Translations under genes and position numbers: made by a program
In this document: positions 45,781-56,840 of the stretch, one piece after another
Position numbering within the stretch: the stretch's first letter is position 1
Layout of the letters: each line of letters starts with the position of its first letter
Assembly (NCBI GenBank): GCA_015227615.1
Contig: JAALGZ010000002.1
Coordinates: 682,001-746,000, forward strand
From: Labyrinthula sp. Ha
Lineage: Eukaryota; Sar; Bigyra; Labyrinthulida; Labyrinthulaceae
Direction: 5' to 3'
Length of the DNA stretch: 64,000 nucleotides
The notes under the pieces: model-generated
Databases searched by the model: none
What the model saw: only the letters and a program-made list of their open reading frames with translations
What the model was told of the DNA's origin: nothing

Positions 45781-45978
45781 TTACCACAACGCAACATTGT
45801 ACATTCTCAGCACCCATGCAGCAAAGAAAAAAGCATTGAAGAACAGAAGACCTATCAGGAGGTTTGGATGGATAACCGTTGTACACCTTCCACTTCTTGC
45901 ATCATATATCTTCTTTTCATATTTAACTCTATTCCTTAGTCTCAGTATTTGGCCAACTAAAACACTGGGATCTTGCAA
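45781..45978 (-). CDS. Possible small membrane protein or orphan exon
   Basis: A minus-strand frame of 65 codons begins without an ATG (TTG at 45978; the frame is open to a TAG about 42 bp further upstream). It reads as protein-like: a polar first half (QDPSVLVGQILRLRNRV) and one TM segment near the end (LLIGLLFFNAFFFAAW). The block is more GC-rich than its surroundings. An upstream exon would be needed to supply a start; I found no GTA...TAG intron that does so. A plus-strand frame over the same bases is also open. No family recognised. Confidence 0.25.
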   Translation of the reverse strand: MQDPSVLVGQILRLRNRVKYEKKIYDARSGRCTTVIHPNLLIGLLFFNAFFFAAWVLRMYNVALW

Positions 45979-47075
45979 TGCTGCAACCCAGCAGATATAG
46001 ATCTTGTTAGTTAGAAACTATCTCATGTTACACTCTTAATTTCTTCAAAGCTATGGCTCATCTGAAAAAAATGTTTTTTAATCCTTAATGCACATGAGCT
46101 ATTTAGGCAATTTTGATTCTATGTTGAGTCTTGATATCAAACAATGTATTCACCACTTCCAGGAGCACGGTAAGAGCCGCATGGCACATTGATATTTTCT
46201 CTAGTTCATTATACTAAACTCTAGAATATTGCTCCTGCTACTAGGAGTAGACGAACAAAACTAGTGAAATAAATCAAGGGCAGGAAAACAAAAAAGCATG
46301 AGCTCAACCACATTACTGAGAAAAACCATTAAAGTTATTTTCACTGCAATTCAGCCGTTTTGTGCCCATAAATTAGGAACACCGATGAATTACAGCATAC
46401 ATTAAGTCGAGATTGTTCGGCAAAGAACTGACTTCAAACACCTTTCAATCCTTGTCACAATCTATTCTTGTAGATGATTCTGGTGCAAATGCCCAATGCT
46501 GACCTAAGCCAATTTCAGCTATTCTTCTAGAATTATTTCAGCATCCGCTAGAGTAAGGATAAGAAACTTATATATTATAAGATTAACCGCTAGACCAGAC
46601 TGTTTACTCAAATAAGGGTATCTTGCGTAAGAGCTTATATTTTAGACTTTTCCTTGAAACCTAAAAAATGCTATTGGAGCTCTGTCTAGTGCCCAATCCA
46701 CATGTTACAGATACCGGTGTATACCCTAACGCTATGAGCTAGAAGCGCAATAAATCAGTAGTATGATTAACTTTTGAACCTTAGAGCAAGAGAGAGTTTA
46801 ATAGCGTTGAACTATACTTTGTAAATCTTTTCGCAACCTCTGTTCTTAAAACCAAAATATTTAATATAACTATTCCAGCTATTCTAATTTTTACAATAAA
46901 GGGTCAGAAGTTATATCACAAATTATCAGTGTAAAGAAAACCAAATAAAAGAAACTAAATGACATCTTCTCAATTACGTGAACTATAATAGCACTAAAAA
47001 TTTCTCAATAGTATTTAATATGTGAAAACAAACGATATTCAAATATATATTTACCAAGACTATTCTGTTGTAAAG
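45979..47075. other. Gene-free stretch
   Basis: No frame, repeat or structure seen; it is the 3' flank of the 7TM gene. Confidence 0.5.
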
Positions 47076-48167
47076 CTACAATGTAACAGTTCTGTCTTTA
47101 CTTTCTGATTTTCCTTTTTCATTTTCTGAGTTAAGTTTTCTAAACGATAGATATGAGCCCTTCCCAGAATACTGTAGAGAACCTTTCATCCCTGATGATA
47201 GAGGTAAAGGAGTCTTTTCTCTTGAATCTACAAAAGATAAGCACTTTTTGTCTCCTGGTAAAATAAACTTTTTATAAACAAGAATCAAAGGTAAACTGTT
47301 TAAAGAAGGTACAAAACAGTAAACTGAATAGAATAAATAGATCCCATGTTTCTTTGTCAAGTTTGGATTCGCTAAGACAACTGTGTTCGTGTATATCAAC
47401 ACGAAAAACAACATAGTAACTTTTTCGTAGAAACGAAGCCTAAAGATAACATCTCTTATAGGCTGTTCCTCAGAATCACTTTTATTTAACTTATCCAACC
47501 TTTCCAACTCTTTTACAAGTGTTCCAATTACGACCATTAGAGAAAAACCCAGTACATTAGAGTTGACAAAAAAAGTAAGAAACATAAACATAAAATATTG
47601 ATGAATATTTATTTGAACCGTGAATATCAAATGAAAGTAAACTGCTGATGTGATTATTCCATAGAGTGGCATAAGTGATAACAACCAATTAAATTTCTTG
47701 CGAGTAGAAGTAATAACTTGTCCAAAACCAGCCAGTTGGTAAAGAACAGGTACAAACTGATAATGCACATTGTATAGAAAGTGTACAGCAACGTAAAACA
47801 TAAACGCATCTATTCTCCCTGCTTGTGAATCGAGTCCTTCTTTTAACAATAGTCCATTTAAGCCATAGTTGAAAGTTCCTGAAAGTCCTATTAAGTTATA
47901 TAATAAGTTTAAAGTTGTTGCTTTGACAACTATCAAGTCTCTTGTTCGTGGTATACAACAGCTTGTTGTCAATAAACTCCATAATACTGACTTCTTCTGT
48001 CTTGTATATTGAACGAAAATGATGGAGAACGCAACCAAAGATATAACGTGTCCAGCAAGGTACACAACTTGAATGACAGTGCTTGCAGGCTCATAATATT
48101 CAAAGAGGTTAGAGTCACAGTTTGTTGAGTTTTCTCCAGAAATAAGTGGTAAGTCAAGCTCACACAT
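47076..48167 (-). CDS. Seven-TM receptor-like protein A
   Basis: 363 aa from the first ATG (48167). The frame stays open upstream to 48227 and beyond but has no ATG, so a missed 5' exon is possible. The N-terminus is short and polar with two N-glycosylation-type sites (ENSTNCDSN). Seven hydrophobic segments follow (for example VIQVVYLAGHVISLVAF, WLLSLMPLYGIITSAVYF and LFYSVYCFVPSLNSLPLIL). A Lys/Ser/Glu-rich third inner loop lies between TM5 and TM6, and there is a 55-residue Ser/Lys-rich cytosolic tail suited to phosphorylation. This is a GPCR-like layout, but I can name no GPCR class motif. It lies head-to-tail 580 bp downstream of 7TM protein B; matching layout suggests tandem paralogues. 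Confidence 0.6.
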   Translation of the reverse strand: MCELDLPLISGENSTNCDSNLFEYYEPASTVIQVVYLAGHVISLVAFSIIFVQYTRQKKSVLWSLLTTSCCIPRTRDLIVVKATTLNLLYNLIGLSGTFNYGLNGLLLKEGLDSQAGRIDAFMFYVAVHFLYNVHYQFVPVLYQLAGFGQVITSTRKKFNWLLSLMPLYGIITSAVYFHLIFTVQINIHQYFMFMFLTFFVNSNVLGFSLMVVIGTLVKELERLDKLNKSDSEEQPIRDVIFRLRFYEKVTMLFFVLIYTNTVVLANPNLTKKHGIYLFYSVYCFVPSLNSLPLILVYKKFILPGDKKCLSFVDSREKTPLPLSSGMKGSLQYSGKGSYLSFRKLNSENEKGKSESKDRTVTL

Positions 48168-48747
48168 CTCCAAAACAATGTAAAGTTGTTTTATGATTGA
48201 TTCTTTTGTACCTGGAAAGTAACTCAAACTTGGTCGGTAACTTCTGCACAGACTAGAACGATCGCACGGTCTGATTTAGAAACAGACCAATATTTTTTGC
48301 TGTATAGTTGTAACGATTATTCTCATCTATTATTTCAGTATATTTTTTTAACTATCCAATGAAATTTCTCAAATATATTAAGATACCAATCAAATTTCTT
48401 AGATATCAAATACCTTATTCAGGACTTTTATTTTGTTCTTTGGGCAGTTTATGAGATATAAAGTACTACCAGTTACTTGACTAAGTAAAAGATGCTGAAC
48501 CCGGATATTCGTTATTCACTACTTCTCTAACAACAAGTGATCTTGGTTGTGTGCTGAAGAATACTAATTCTTCTCTATGAGTTAAAGAATAATATAGTTC
48601 CCTAAATTACGTAGAAAACTTTTGGGTTAAAAGTTACATATTTTATAAAAGAAACAAATTTCTGAGTTTTTTGTTTGGACTAGAGTAAAAAACGAAAAAG
48701 GAGATATAACTTTTTACAACTTTTACTAAGAATATACTATTTTCGAA
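48168..48747. other. Spacer between tandem 7TM genes
   Basis: 580 bp with no ORF. It should hold the 3' end of gene B and the promoter, and perhaps a first exon, of gene A. A GGTAAC (48236-48241) and a run of seven T near 48340 are the only features noticed. Confidence 0.4.
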
Positions 48748-49955
48748 CTATATAGATGGAGTACCTGGAGAAGTAGGAACATGTGCAGAAACTACTTGTT
48801 TATCTACAGTATTTTTATTCTTAGAAATATCTGTTTTCTTTTGTTTTTTTACATTTCTTAATACAACCAAACTTAATATTGGCCACATAAAACCTATATA
48901 ATAAAAAAATAAATAAAAAATATACCTCCTGCAATAACTGAAAAATATTGAAAACTAAGTTGCGTTCTTGGAAAAAAACCATAAAGAAAATAATATATAA
49001 ACCAACTAGTATTGAAAATTATTACACTATTTCTAATTTGAGTCATAAGTTTTGATAAGTTTAATAGAAGACTATAATTTGAATTAATAGATGGAGATCC
49101 ATCAGCACTTTTTTGGAAATTACTCATCTTTATAAAATCTCTTGATAAACCAGTAAAAGCTGAATAAGTAAGAATATTTAAATATGAAAGTCTAAAAAGT
49201 GAATAAAAATTTTGTACAAGAAAGATTTTTTGAGCAAAAACTAACAAGTCAAAGTTAAAATCACTTTGGTTTCTTAAAGCTAAAACTGCAAAAACAGGAA
49301 ATGCCCAACTTCCTGTATAAATAATAATATCAAATAAATATAAATATTTAGTTTGAAAAATGAAAAGAGATTCACCATTATATCCAAAAATAGTTACCTG
49401 CAAACCAAAATTTAACCTTGCTTTTTTCAGATGATATCCAGTATATTTAAGAAAAAATATGTTTGTGGATAAGTTGAATAAAAGAGTAAATAAAACAGTA
49501 CTTAATGAACCAGCAAAATGAAAAGGATAAACATTATCCAAAGAGTCAAATTTTATAAGTGCTCCAAATAGAGTTGTTGAGAAGGTAAATAATTGAGGAA
49601 ACATTCTTTTAAACCTTGATTTTCTTGATGTTGCATAAGGAAGGTGAAAAATAATTGCAAAGAGACATAAAAGGAATGCAGATCCTTGTAAACCATACAT
49701 TGCATTGTCATGTCTTGAACAAGGAGACCGACTAAGAAGTTCTCTATTGAATTCAGTCAAACTCAAAGGTTCTTCTGAAAAGTCTGTGATATTGTTGTAT
49801 AACTCTCTTGCTCCTTCGTTAATAAAAAGAGAAGGTATTGCTTCAAATGAGTTTGACCAACCTGATTCACAAACACATTTGTTATCCAAGCAAACTCCGT
49901 GGAACCCACACAGATCTTCTTCTGGTCCTAGGTTCCCGTCATTTGTAAGGCACAT
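48748..49955 (-). CDS. EGF-like seven-TM receptor-like protein B (two exons)
   Basis: Exons 49955-48926 and 48893-48748, 391 aa from the first ATG. The extracellular N-terminus carries an EGF/tenascin-type knot (CGFHGVCLDNKCVCESGW) and N-glycosylation sites. Seven TM segments and a Lys-rich cytosolic tail follow. Without splicing the last TM is cut off by TAG; removing 32 nt completes it (VIAGG|FMWPILSLVVLRNV) and adds a 42-residue tail ending TPSI. No signal peptide is visible and an alternative non-ATG extension of six codons exists, so the 5' end is uncertain. The gene is markedly AT-rich. EGF plus 7TM recalls adhesion receptors, but I see no GAIN/GPS domain. The paralogue relation to protein A is inferred from layout. 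Confidence 0.65.
48894..48925 (-). other. 32-nt intron in 7TM gene B
   Basis: GTATAT donor and ATATAG acceptor, phase 1, almost entirely A and T. Removal completes TM7 and opens a 42-codon tail; retention ends the protein within TM7. Confidence 0.75.
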
Positions 49956-50435
49956 GTTTTTTATTGCACTCAATAGTTTTCTGTTACCAAGTTTTTCAAA
50001 ACTATAACGTTAATTTTGGTTTCTGGCGTTTAATTATTACAGGTTAAGACCGAGAAGTTCCTGACTTATTTTCTAAAGTTGTTTTGTTCCATATGCTGTG
50101 TTTCAAAAAATATGAGCGAATGGAATGAGTTTCAAAATGTTCTTTGGGCCATTCACAGTGTGTAAACAAAATCAAATTAACGGTAGAAATTTTTGTGCTC
50201 CCTGAAATAGGGTTGTCAATCGTATATAAATTTAACATCTGTGTATTGTTAGATTATCGTTATGTTGTTACTGTATTTTATATCATTCTTGACTAAGAAG
50301 AAATCCTGAGTTAAGTCACCGGAAAGTGCGGCAAATTAACGGTACAACTTCTGAACGTGTAGATAAATACCGGTAGATCTGAAACTATCCCGCTTACCGT
50401 TGAATTCTTGTGTTCCAAATCCCGGAAAACTTTAC
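49956..50435. promoter_or_regulatory. Divergent regulatory region with three TAACGGTA-type motifs
   Basis: Spacer between 7TM gene B (minus) and the small plus-strand ORF. It contains TTAACGGTA at 50177-50185 and 50336-50344 and the reverse form TACCGTTGA at 50395-50403. The AACGG core is a Myb-type site. A 64-codon ATG frame on the minus strand (50044-50238) overlaps the first motif and is left uncalled. Confidence 0.35.
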
Positions 50436-50630
50436 ATGGTAGTAGTTCTGAAATTTAGGAACAAATTTAATAGAATCGAGGAGATGATACGGTTGAATAA
50501 AACTGTACAGATGAACACTGTGTTTTATTTATCTCAAGTTGATAACCAACCTAAAAATAAAAAACTTATTCATGTCTTCACAAGGAAGAGCTTGAAGCAT
50601 CACTGGGGAGAACCAGAGCTGAAAAGCTAA
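50436..50630 (+). CDS. Possible small basic protein
   Basis: 64 codons from ATG; an upstream TTG extension of 12 codons also keeps the frame. The codon mix is coding-like and the product is basic and soluble (LKFRNKFNRIEEMIRLNK and VFTRKSLKHHWGEPELKS). It lies 30 bp after a TACCGTTGA motif and divergent from the 7TM pair. The size and HHWGEPELKS-type ending recall a small organellar ribosomal or assembly protein, but I cannot assign a family. Confidence 0.4.
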   Translation: MVVVLKFRNKFNRIEEMIRLNKTVQMNTVFYLSQVDNQPKNKKLIHVFTRKSLKHHWGEPELKS

Positions 50631-51062
50631 GGAAACTTTTCTCTCTAAGATTAGTTACTAAATGCTCTAATATGTTTCTCAACAAAAAATAATAAAATAC
50701 CAGCTTACTCCAATACAAACATTTTTTTATAAGATAAGAATTTTGTCACGATGACAGAAAACTACGAGTCGTCTCCCTGCTTAAGACACATTTTCGGCAT
50801 AGCCATTATACAATGAAAAATGTTGTAATTAATTTAATCGCTCACTGGATATAAGTACACTTGCCTTAAGCCTTCATAATCTCTAGGGGTTATACTTGTG
50901 GCGAATGTTTCAATACACCATTTTTAATCACTCCTGGTCACAGGAATTAAGACGCTCGATTTCTTACGACGTAAAACCAGTTAAGTTTGCATTTACTGTT
51001 ATCTTTACATAGTTCAAGCATTGCTTCTTATGGTAAGGCTCAGAATAAAATTAGGTAATTCA

Positions 51063-51392
51063 GGTGCAAAGTGAGGAAAAATCCTCAATGAGGTATTAAG
51101 GATTCTCACACTCAACCTCACTCATATAAAACTTTGGGAATTTTGAGGATCCTAAAAATTCAGTCGTGAACCTTAAGTTCCTCAATGAGGAACTCGTCAA
51201 AGAGCCTCAACAAATATTTCAAACTTCTAAAGAATAATCAAAACTTATCTTAAAACCCCCAAAGGATACATAATTAGTTCCTCAGTGATTTCCTAAAAAT
51301 TCTTTAGTCAATTTTTCAGAAGTCCTCAGTCAATCCCGGAATGAATTCCTCTGATAATTTCTCAACGATGAACTCATTCCTCACTTAATGTG
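51063..51392. mobile_element. MITE-like element with degenerate terminal inverted repeats
   Basis: About 330 bp, non-coding. The outer ends carry AAGTGAGGAA (51069-51078) and its complement TTCCTCACTT (51377-51386), and weaker inverted similarity continues about 30 bp inward. The interior repeats CCTCAATGAGG-like palindromes and a CCTAAAAATTC word (about 51153 and 51285). The layout suggests a non-autonomous DNA transposon. The family is unassigned and no clear target-site duplication was found. A second, partial copy lies at 53305-53400, so it is a dispersed repeat. Confidence 0.5.
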
Positions 51393-53304
51393 TTTTGGAG
51401 AGTCACTTTACATACTTAGCAACTAAGAAAGGTGTGCCATGGACCTTTTACCTCTACAAGGAATGGAACGGATCATGCATGTAAAATAGAAAGAGAAGCA
51501 CAAAACTGAATATGAATAACTATAGAAAAGAATAAAATTCTTATAGAGCCAGTTACTCAAGGTAAGAGAAAATATCATTCTTTGGAGTCGATCAAGGTAT
51601 AAGCTGAACTAGGGGTGCCAGTTGATAGAAATAAGAGCATGCAAACAAGCTGCAATACTTTTGTACTTAAATTGAATGATGCTGAGATTTCTTCCAGTTG
51701 AGTTGAGCGAGACTTGTTTTTATCACGAGTAAATTTACAGTTTTCTGATATATGACCCAATAACATTTGACTTTTTCTTAGTTTGTGTTTTGATATTCCT
51801 TGAACTTACCTCTAAATGCCAGTTTTTTTATGTGTTCCATGATTTTATCCTTGCTTTTTTCAGAGTCTAGGGAAATTAAAACCCACGGTCTAACTTCTTC
51901 TTGAGTGTTATTTTACCTGTTGATCCACAACAAGCATTAGAAATAATAAACTCACGATATTAGAATACGATCATGATGTCAGTGCCTCACCGAATCTTCT
52001 CTAAAAAGAGGGGGTCCCGTAAAAAATGCCTGAGACAATGCCAGCCCTGGGGAAAACGTATGATCTTCATTATTTTCGAAGTGTTCCTGAGCTATGTAGC
52101 TCATTTTGCTAAAGGTTTTAGATGACGCATCAATAAAATGAACACACATGATCTATTTGGCCCATGGGCGAAACTGCCAAATATTTTTTAAGTTCTTAGG
52201 ATAAATAAATAAAAAAATCAACACTTGACTCATGTCAAGCTCTAAAAGAGCTACATGTGCACAACAGTTATATTAATGACGTTTGAATTTATTAGTCTAC
52301 TCTAAGAACACCGCACAAAAACAAAGGATGATGGCATTCCACAAATTCACACTATCTATGATATTTTTCTTTGAGAGGGAGCAAATATAATCATATCTCA
52401 GTCTGGAAACCGTAGTTAGCTATTCTCTAGTTATCACATCAAGCTGGGACCCCACTACTAAGATCATCAATACGGCAACAGGTTGTAGTCCAATGTTGAA
52501 ATGAAACTCAATAATATAACACAGTTCGATATCAACAATTTCTTACCCGAATAATATGACAAGCCTGAGCTTCTGTTGAAAAGTTTCAAAATAAGTATGC
52601 TATTATTTGTTGAAATCTCAAAAAGAATTAAACTAAGTGTAATATCCTCGTCTAGAAGCCATCTATTTAGATTCCTGCGGACAACTTCTTCTTTTAATTC
52701 TCTAACAGGATACATTTAATCTAATGGTGTAACATTAGAACAATTGTTGGTTTATTGAGATTTGTTGTGCCATTTGAGATTCTCTGCAGCGCTCCAAAAA
52801 TTAAGAAAATCCTCAGATCTATGAGTCATTGTAAGCAACTTCTCAGGTATTTTAAGTGATATGAGTAAAAATCTCAAAGGTTCGCTTAGAAAGGACTGTA
52901 TTGTCAGGTTCAGCATTTCAGTAATCATTAAAAGGTGATGGAGTTCAGTATCCATATTCCTATCATGAAAACACTGTTCTTAGGAGGAATCAATGCCTCT
53001 AAGCTGTGATCCTATCTAAAAATCATACTAATTCTCCAAAAAAAACATACTTCAGGTTCATGTGGTGACTTTAGCCAGTGATCACGGACCCACTCTTACA
53101 GATATTTGAAATATCTACTTAGACATCATGCCGAATACTAAAGAAGCTTTGGGATGAAATTCAGATATTATAAGATAGTCCATTCTTCAAGTTATAGAAA
53201 TCTTAGAAGGTATTGCAAATATTCAGCATATTGCTTAAGGGTGAATGTGAATTTTCTCTCCACATTGGGAAGAATGTTTATCTAATACCCCGACCGATAA
53301 TAAG

Positions 53305-53400
53305 AGGTGCAGTATGAGCAAAACTTCTCATTGAAGTATTAAACTCTCTTATATTTACTCAAAAAGATGTAGCGGTTTGAAGGAAACTCAAATTCCTCAG
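53305..53400 (+). repeat. Partial second copy of the MITE-like repeat (left end)
   Basis: Shares AGGTGCA and then 23 of 28 bases with the left end of the 51063-51392 element (the stretch ending GTATTAA), in the same orientation. It keeps a downstream TTCCTCAG. It appears truncated and diverged, hence older or unselected. Confidence 0.5.
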
Positions 53401-55112
53401 GATTGTTTTTCAAACAAATGCTTTGAAGAATTAAACCATATGATCCCGCACCCTGACTCCACAATACACCTTAATTTAACCTGTCAACAAATAAAGTGTG
53501 TGGAATATTGGAATTTCAAACATGAAAAAATAGCCAAAATCAATGGTTATTAATAAAGTGTCTTAAGTGTTGCTGTTATTAAAATTCTTCAGACGTTTAT
53601 GACATTTCGGATGGAACGATATCTAAGAAGCAAGAAAATCTATGATTAACACGCACGAGTATAATGTTTTTTTTAGGATGTTTAACACTTAATGTCTGAT
53701 TATAATTTCTTATGACTTAAGACACGGAGCTGACATTCTAATATCTATATATACGCTTAGAACAAGATATAGTTCCTACTATAACTAAAACCTTTTACTA
53801 ATTTTATAACGAAAGAAACTGGTTGCAATTACAAAAATAAAACCACGATATTAATTTATTTTAAATATTGAGAAAACTTCCTAGTTCAACTTTGGCACAA
53901 GAAACAGAGCGTGCTCTTCTAAATAGATAAAAATCTTAATGGAAACATTGGACAACGAAAAATTTGCAGCAACATTCATCTATACGCTGCGAAACATATG
54001 TTTGCTTATGACCGAACTCACGGCCCTATGAAGCACATTTTTCGCCACTACAGTAAACGTAGAATTGTCATCTTCATGTGGGTTCCAAAAATCAACATAC
54101 AGGTATTTGTTCTTCACTCAAAATGCTATTCATGCTCAGTCAGACTCCTAAGAAATCTACAAAACGCCGACTGTGTCTCCTATAAGGGCCCAGTCTGCGC
54201 CCTTAACAACAATACTTGCACCAAATAAGCTTATATTTGAGATCATCAAGTAAGGTAGGGTAATAGATTTGACTCTTGAATTCATTTATTTCAACTTAAT
54301 TTATTCCTTGAGGTTAATGTAAGAAGATTTTCCTTTGGACAAAACAAAACTAAACAGATTAACTTTTTGTTTATTTAAGTAAAGTAACTAAACATAGCTA
54401 TTGGCTAATAAATAAAGAGTTTCTCAAAGATTTTTATGTTCTACGTAGCTGGTATTTGCCTTGTTTAATGGCAGTAATTTTCCCAACATGTGCTCTAGAT
54501 GTCCAAGTAAAATTATAAAGATTTGATTCGGTGAAGCGCCTGTCGACGCAGTTCAGCTCCAGTAACAGCTGAATGAAACAGTTGGACTATAAAATACTTC
54601 AGAAAAAATGTCATCATTTCGCGGAATCTAATTCAGCTCATGAGTATGAAAGATTTGCTCGGAGAAATATTCTTGTTTAGAACGAGAACAATGCATTAGA
54701 CCATAATTAAATACCTAAGAGTACACACATTGGAACATCGTTGACCGTCTGTGGAAACTCAAATTGTTGAAATATACTCATATCTTATGCAATAAGAGCA
54801 GATTATTTCCTAATTTTCAGTTCTTATTCGTTTATGGTAGGGGGATAACTTAGGCTTGCAAGGAAATTAGCACCTGGATTTCAACTCTATTATTAACAAA
54901 TAGCTTCTTACACAATAGATTCAACAACCCAACGAGACAGCTACTAACTAGGTTTCAACAATTTATTCAATTACGGTTGCTAGGGTACCGAGTCTACAGG
55001 AGATTTGTATATCGCCTATTCTTACCTTTGGCACAGAATATTCCTAAAGAAAATTAAACTTGTTACAACAAAAACAAATGTTCATATAACTGATCACTAT
55101 GTACTGAAACAA

Positions 55113-56819
55113 TTATCTTTCACCAGTACTGCAAACCTGTGCCTCAATATCCTTAAAAATAGTCTGATAAGAGTCTTCTAGATTGCTCAATTTTTCCAAC
55201 AAGTAATAAGAATTCAAACCGGCATCAAGATAAACTTCACTCGGTTGATCTGTAAAATTCAAAATCTCCTTTTCTTTCCGTCGCTCTGCAAAATCTACCA
55301 AACTAAGGATTTTTCTGTCCTCTTGAAATTCAAGGAAATAACATTTTGAACAAATTGCCATATCGGCACTTTCATTTGTCTTAAAAGTTTCACCTGGAAC
55401 AACAAATTCTCGACAAAATGTGCAAATTACTTCAAAGTCTGGATCAACTTCCAGCTCAATAGTTCTTCTCTTGAACAAAATAGAGAAATCATATCTTTCA
55501 GAGAGAAGATCATTCCAAGCTCCTTCCCGGAAAAATGCATTTCGAATCCAACGCAAGTGTTTTCTTACTCCATTGTTCAAAACTACAAAAGAAATCCCTG
55601 GATTTTTCTTCGACTCATCCAAAAAGTGTTTAAAGTAATTATTTAGAAAGAACAAAAATAATAAATCTATTCGTTTTTGCTCAGCAAGTTCTCTTTCTTT
55701 ATAGCGGTCAATGTATTGATATAACCAGTCCACATAAAATGTAGCACCATACTTCATGAGCACCCAAAAGCTCTTTGTTCTAAAATTACCTTTTTCTAGA
55801 TCATTTGCAATAAAACAGTGAATAACAGTAGATAATGGGAAAGGATCAGTTTCGTCACCCATCCACTCCTCTTCTTTTAGCTTCAAGTGATTCCTATTCC
55901 AATGTAAAAACAAATTTAAAATTTCTGGTGCATCACAAGTCAAAGCTAAAGCAAATGGGCAGTATAAATCAGAGACAGATGAAAAAATTCTGGCCCCAGA
56001 ATCAACTAGCATATAGATAATTTTATCAACAATGATCGGTTCCTCTCCATACACGTCACATTTTAAGGAATACTGAAGTGGTGTAAATCCAGCGTTGTCC
56101 GGGAGGTTTGGATCACCTCCATAATCAAGCAGAAGTCTTGCACATTCTACTCGTGGTGTGTCTTTAAATTTTGCAAAACCATATTGTTCAACAGTTTCTA
56201 ACAGAGCGGTTCCTCCTCTATAATTTCTTGCATTTACTTCAACTTCTTTACGTTGTAAGATAGTCTGCAGTAATGTACTATTATTAAATCCAACACAAAG
56301 ATGAAGCACAGTATATCCATTTCCACTTAGTTGCATTAGATCCAAACCATTTTCTACGAAAAAATCTATGTATTTTGAATACTTGTTATTGGTAAATCTC
56401 AAATTTTCAGTATAAGAAAGGCAGTGCAGAAGTGTGATTGTTTTATTTCGTCTTGGCATTCTTAGTTCAGTGCAAATATGACCTGTACAATGTAGTTTGT
56501 AAAGGCTTAGAATAGAGTCTAGAATATGAGGGTCATCAGAAAATATGGCGTACACCCAGATTGAGTTACCTTCGTCATCTTCATGTGCGAAAAAGTTCTC
56601 TGCAAGACCCTGGTTGCGCCTGGCAACGCGCCTTAATTCCTGAGCAACCCGTTTTAAAATTATTCTATCACAGCGAAAGATTCCATGCATAAATGGAGTA
56701 ACTCCAGAAGTTCCAGGTTGGAACAATTCTGATCTCTTTAGGGAGTGTGTGTTCTTCAAGTTTGTCTCGTATTCCTCAACTGACTCTCTAATCTTGGCAT
56801 ATCGCTCTACTACTGACAT
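55113..56819 (-). CDS. Ankyrin-repeat protein with C-terminal zinc-ribbon-like motif
   Basis: 568 aa, intronless, soluble. Degenerate ankyrin repeats run from about 80 to 310; the clearest are GYTVLHLCVGFNNSTLL (about 168-184), RGGTALLETVEQYG and DNAGFTPLQYSLK, with DPNLPD between them. A less regular helical region follows. Near the C-terminus C466-x2-C469 and C490-x2-C493 (ICTFCREF...AICSKCYF) form a four-cysteine zinc-ribbon-like pair. A coiled tail ends the protein. It probably mediates protein interactions; no enzyme domain is visible. The ATG at 56819 follows an in-frame TAA 24 bp upstream. Confidence 0.7.
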   Translation of the reverse strand: MSVVERYAKIRESVEEYETNLKNTHSLKRSELFQPGTSGVTPFMHGIFRCDRIILKRVAQELRRVARRNQGLAENFFAHEDDEGNSIWVYAIFSDDPHILDSILSLYKLHCTGHICTELRMPRRNKTITLLHCLSYTENLRFTNNKYSKYIDFFVENGLDLMQLSGNGYTVLHLCVGFNNSTLLQTILQRKEVEVNARNYRGGTALLETVEQYGFAKFKDTPRVECARLLLDYGGDPNLPDNAGFTPLQYSLKCDVYGEEPIIVDKIIYMLVDSGARIFSSVSDLYCPFALALTCDAPEILNLFLHWNRNHLKLKEEEWMGDETDPFPLSTVIHCFIANDLEKGNFRTKSFWVLMKYGATFYVDWLYQYIDRYKERELAEQKRIDLLFLFFLNNYFKHFLDESKKNPGISFVVLNNGVRKHLRWIRNAFFREGAWNDLLSERYDFSILFKRRTIELEVDPDFEVICTFCREFVVPGETFKTNESADMAICSKCYFLEFQEDRKILSLVDFAERRKEKEILNFTDQPSEVYLDAGLNSYYLLEKLSNLEDSYQTIFKDIEAQVCSTGER

Positions 56820-56840
56820 AATGAGAGCTAAAATGGAATT

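Larger units (their letters stand above)
50631..55112. other. 4.5-kb gene-poor stretch with MITE-like copies
   Basis: Apart from the two repeats listed separately, only short frames without motifs occur (51575-51766, 52467-52715, 52752-52955 on minus). A plus-strand frame at 53998-54228 is GC-richer with six cysteines near its end but has no recognisable family. TTAGGATG-type short words do not form arrays. Confidence 0.45.

Noticed and set aside
50044-50238. 64-codon minus-strand ATG frame upstream of 7TM gene B
   Set aside because: Overlaps a TAACGGTA motif within a divergent spacer, has no family motif, and splicing it to gene B gives stops.
53998-54228. 76-codon Cys-containing plus-strand frame
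   Set aside because: No signal peptide, family motif or splice partner; kept only as a note in the desert entry.
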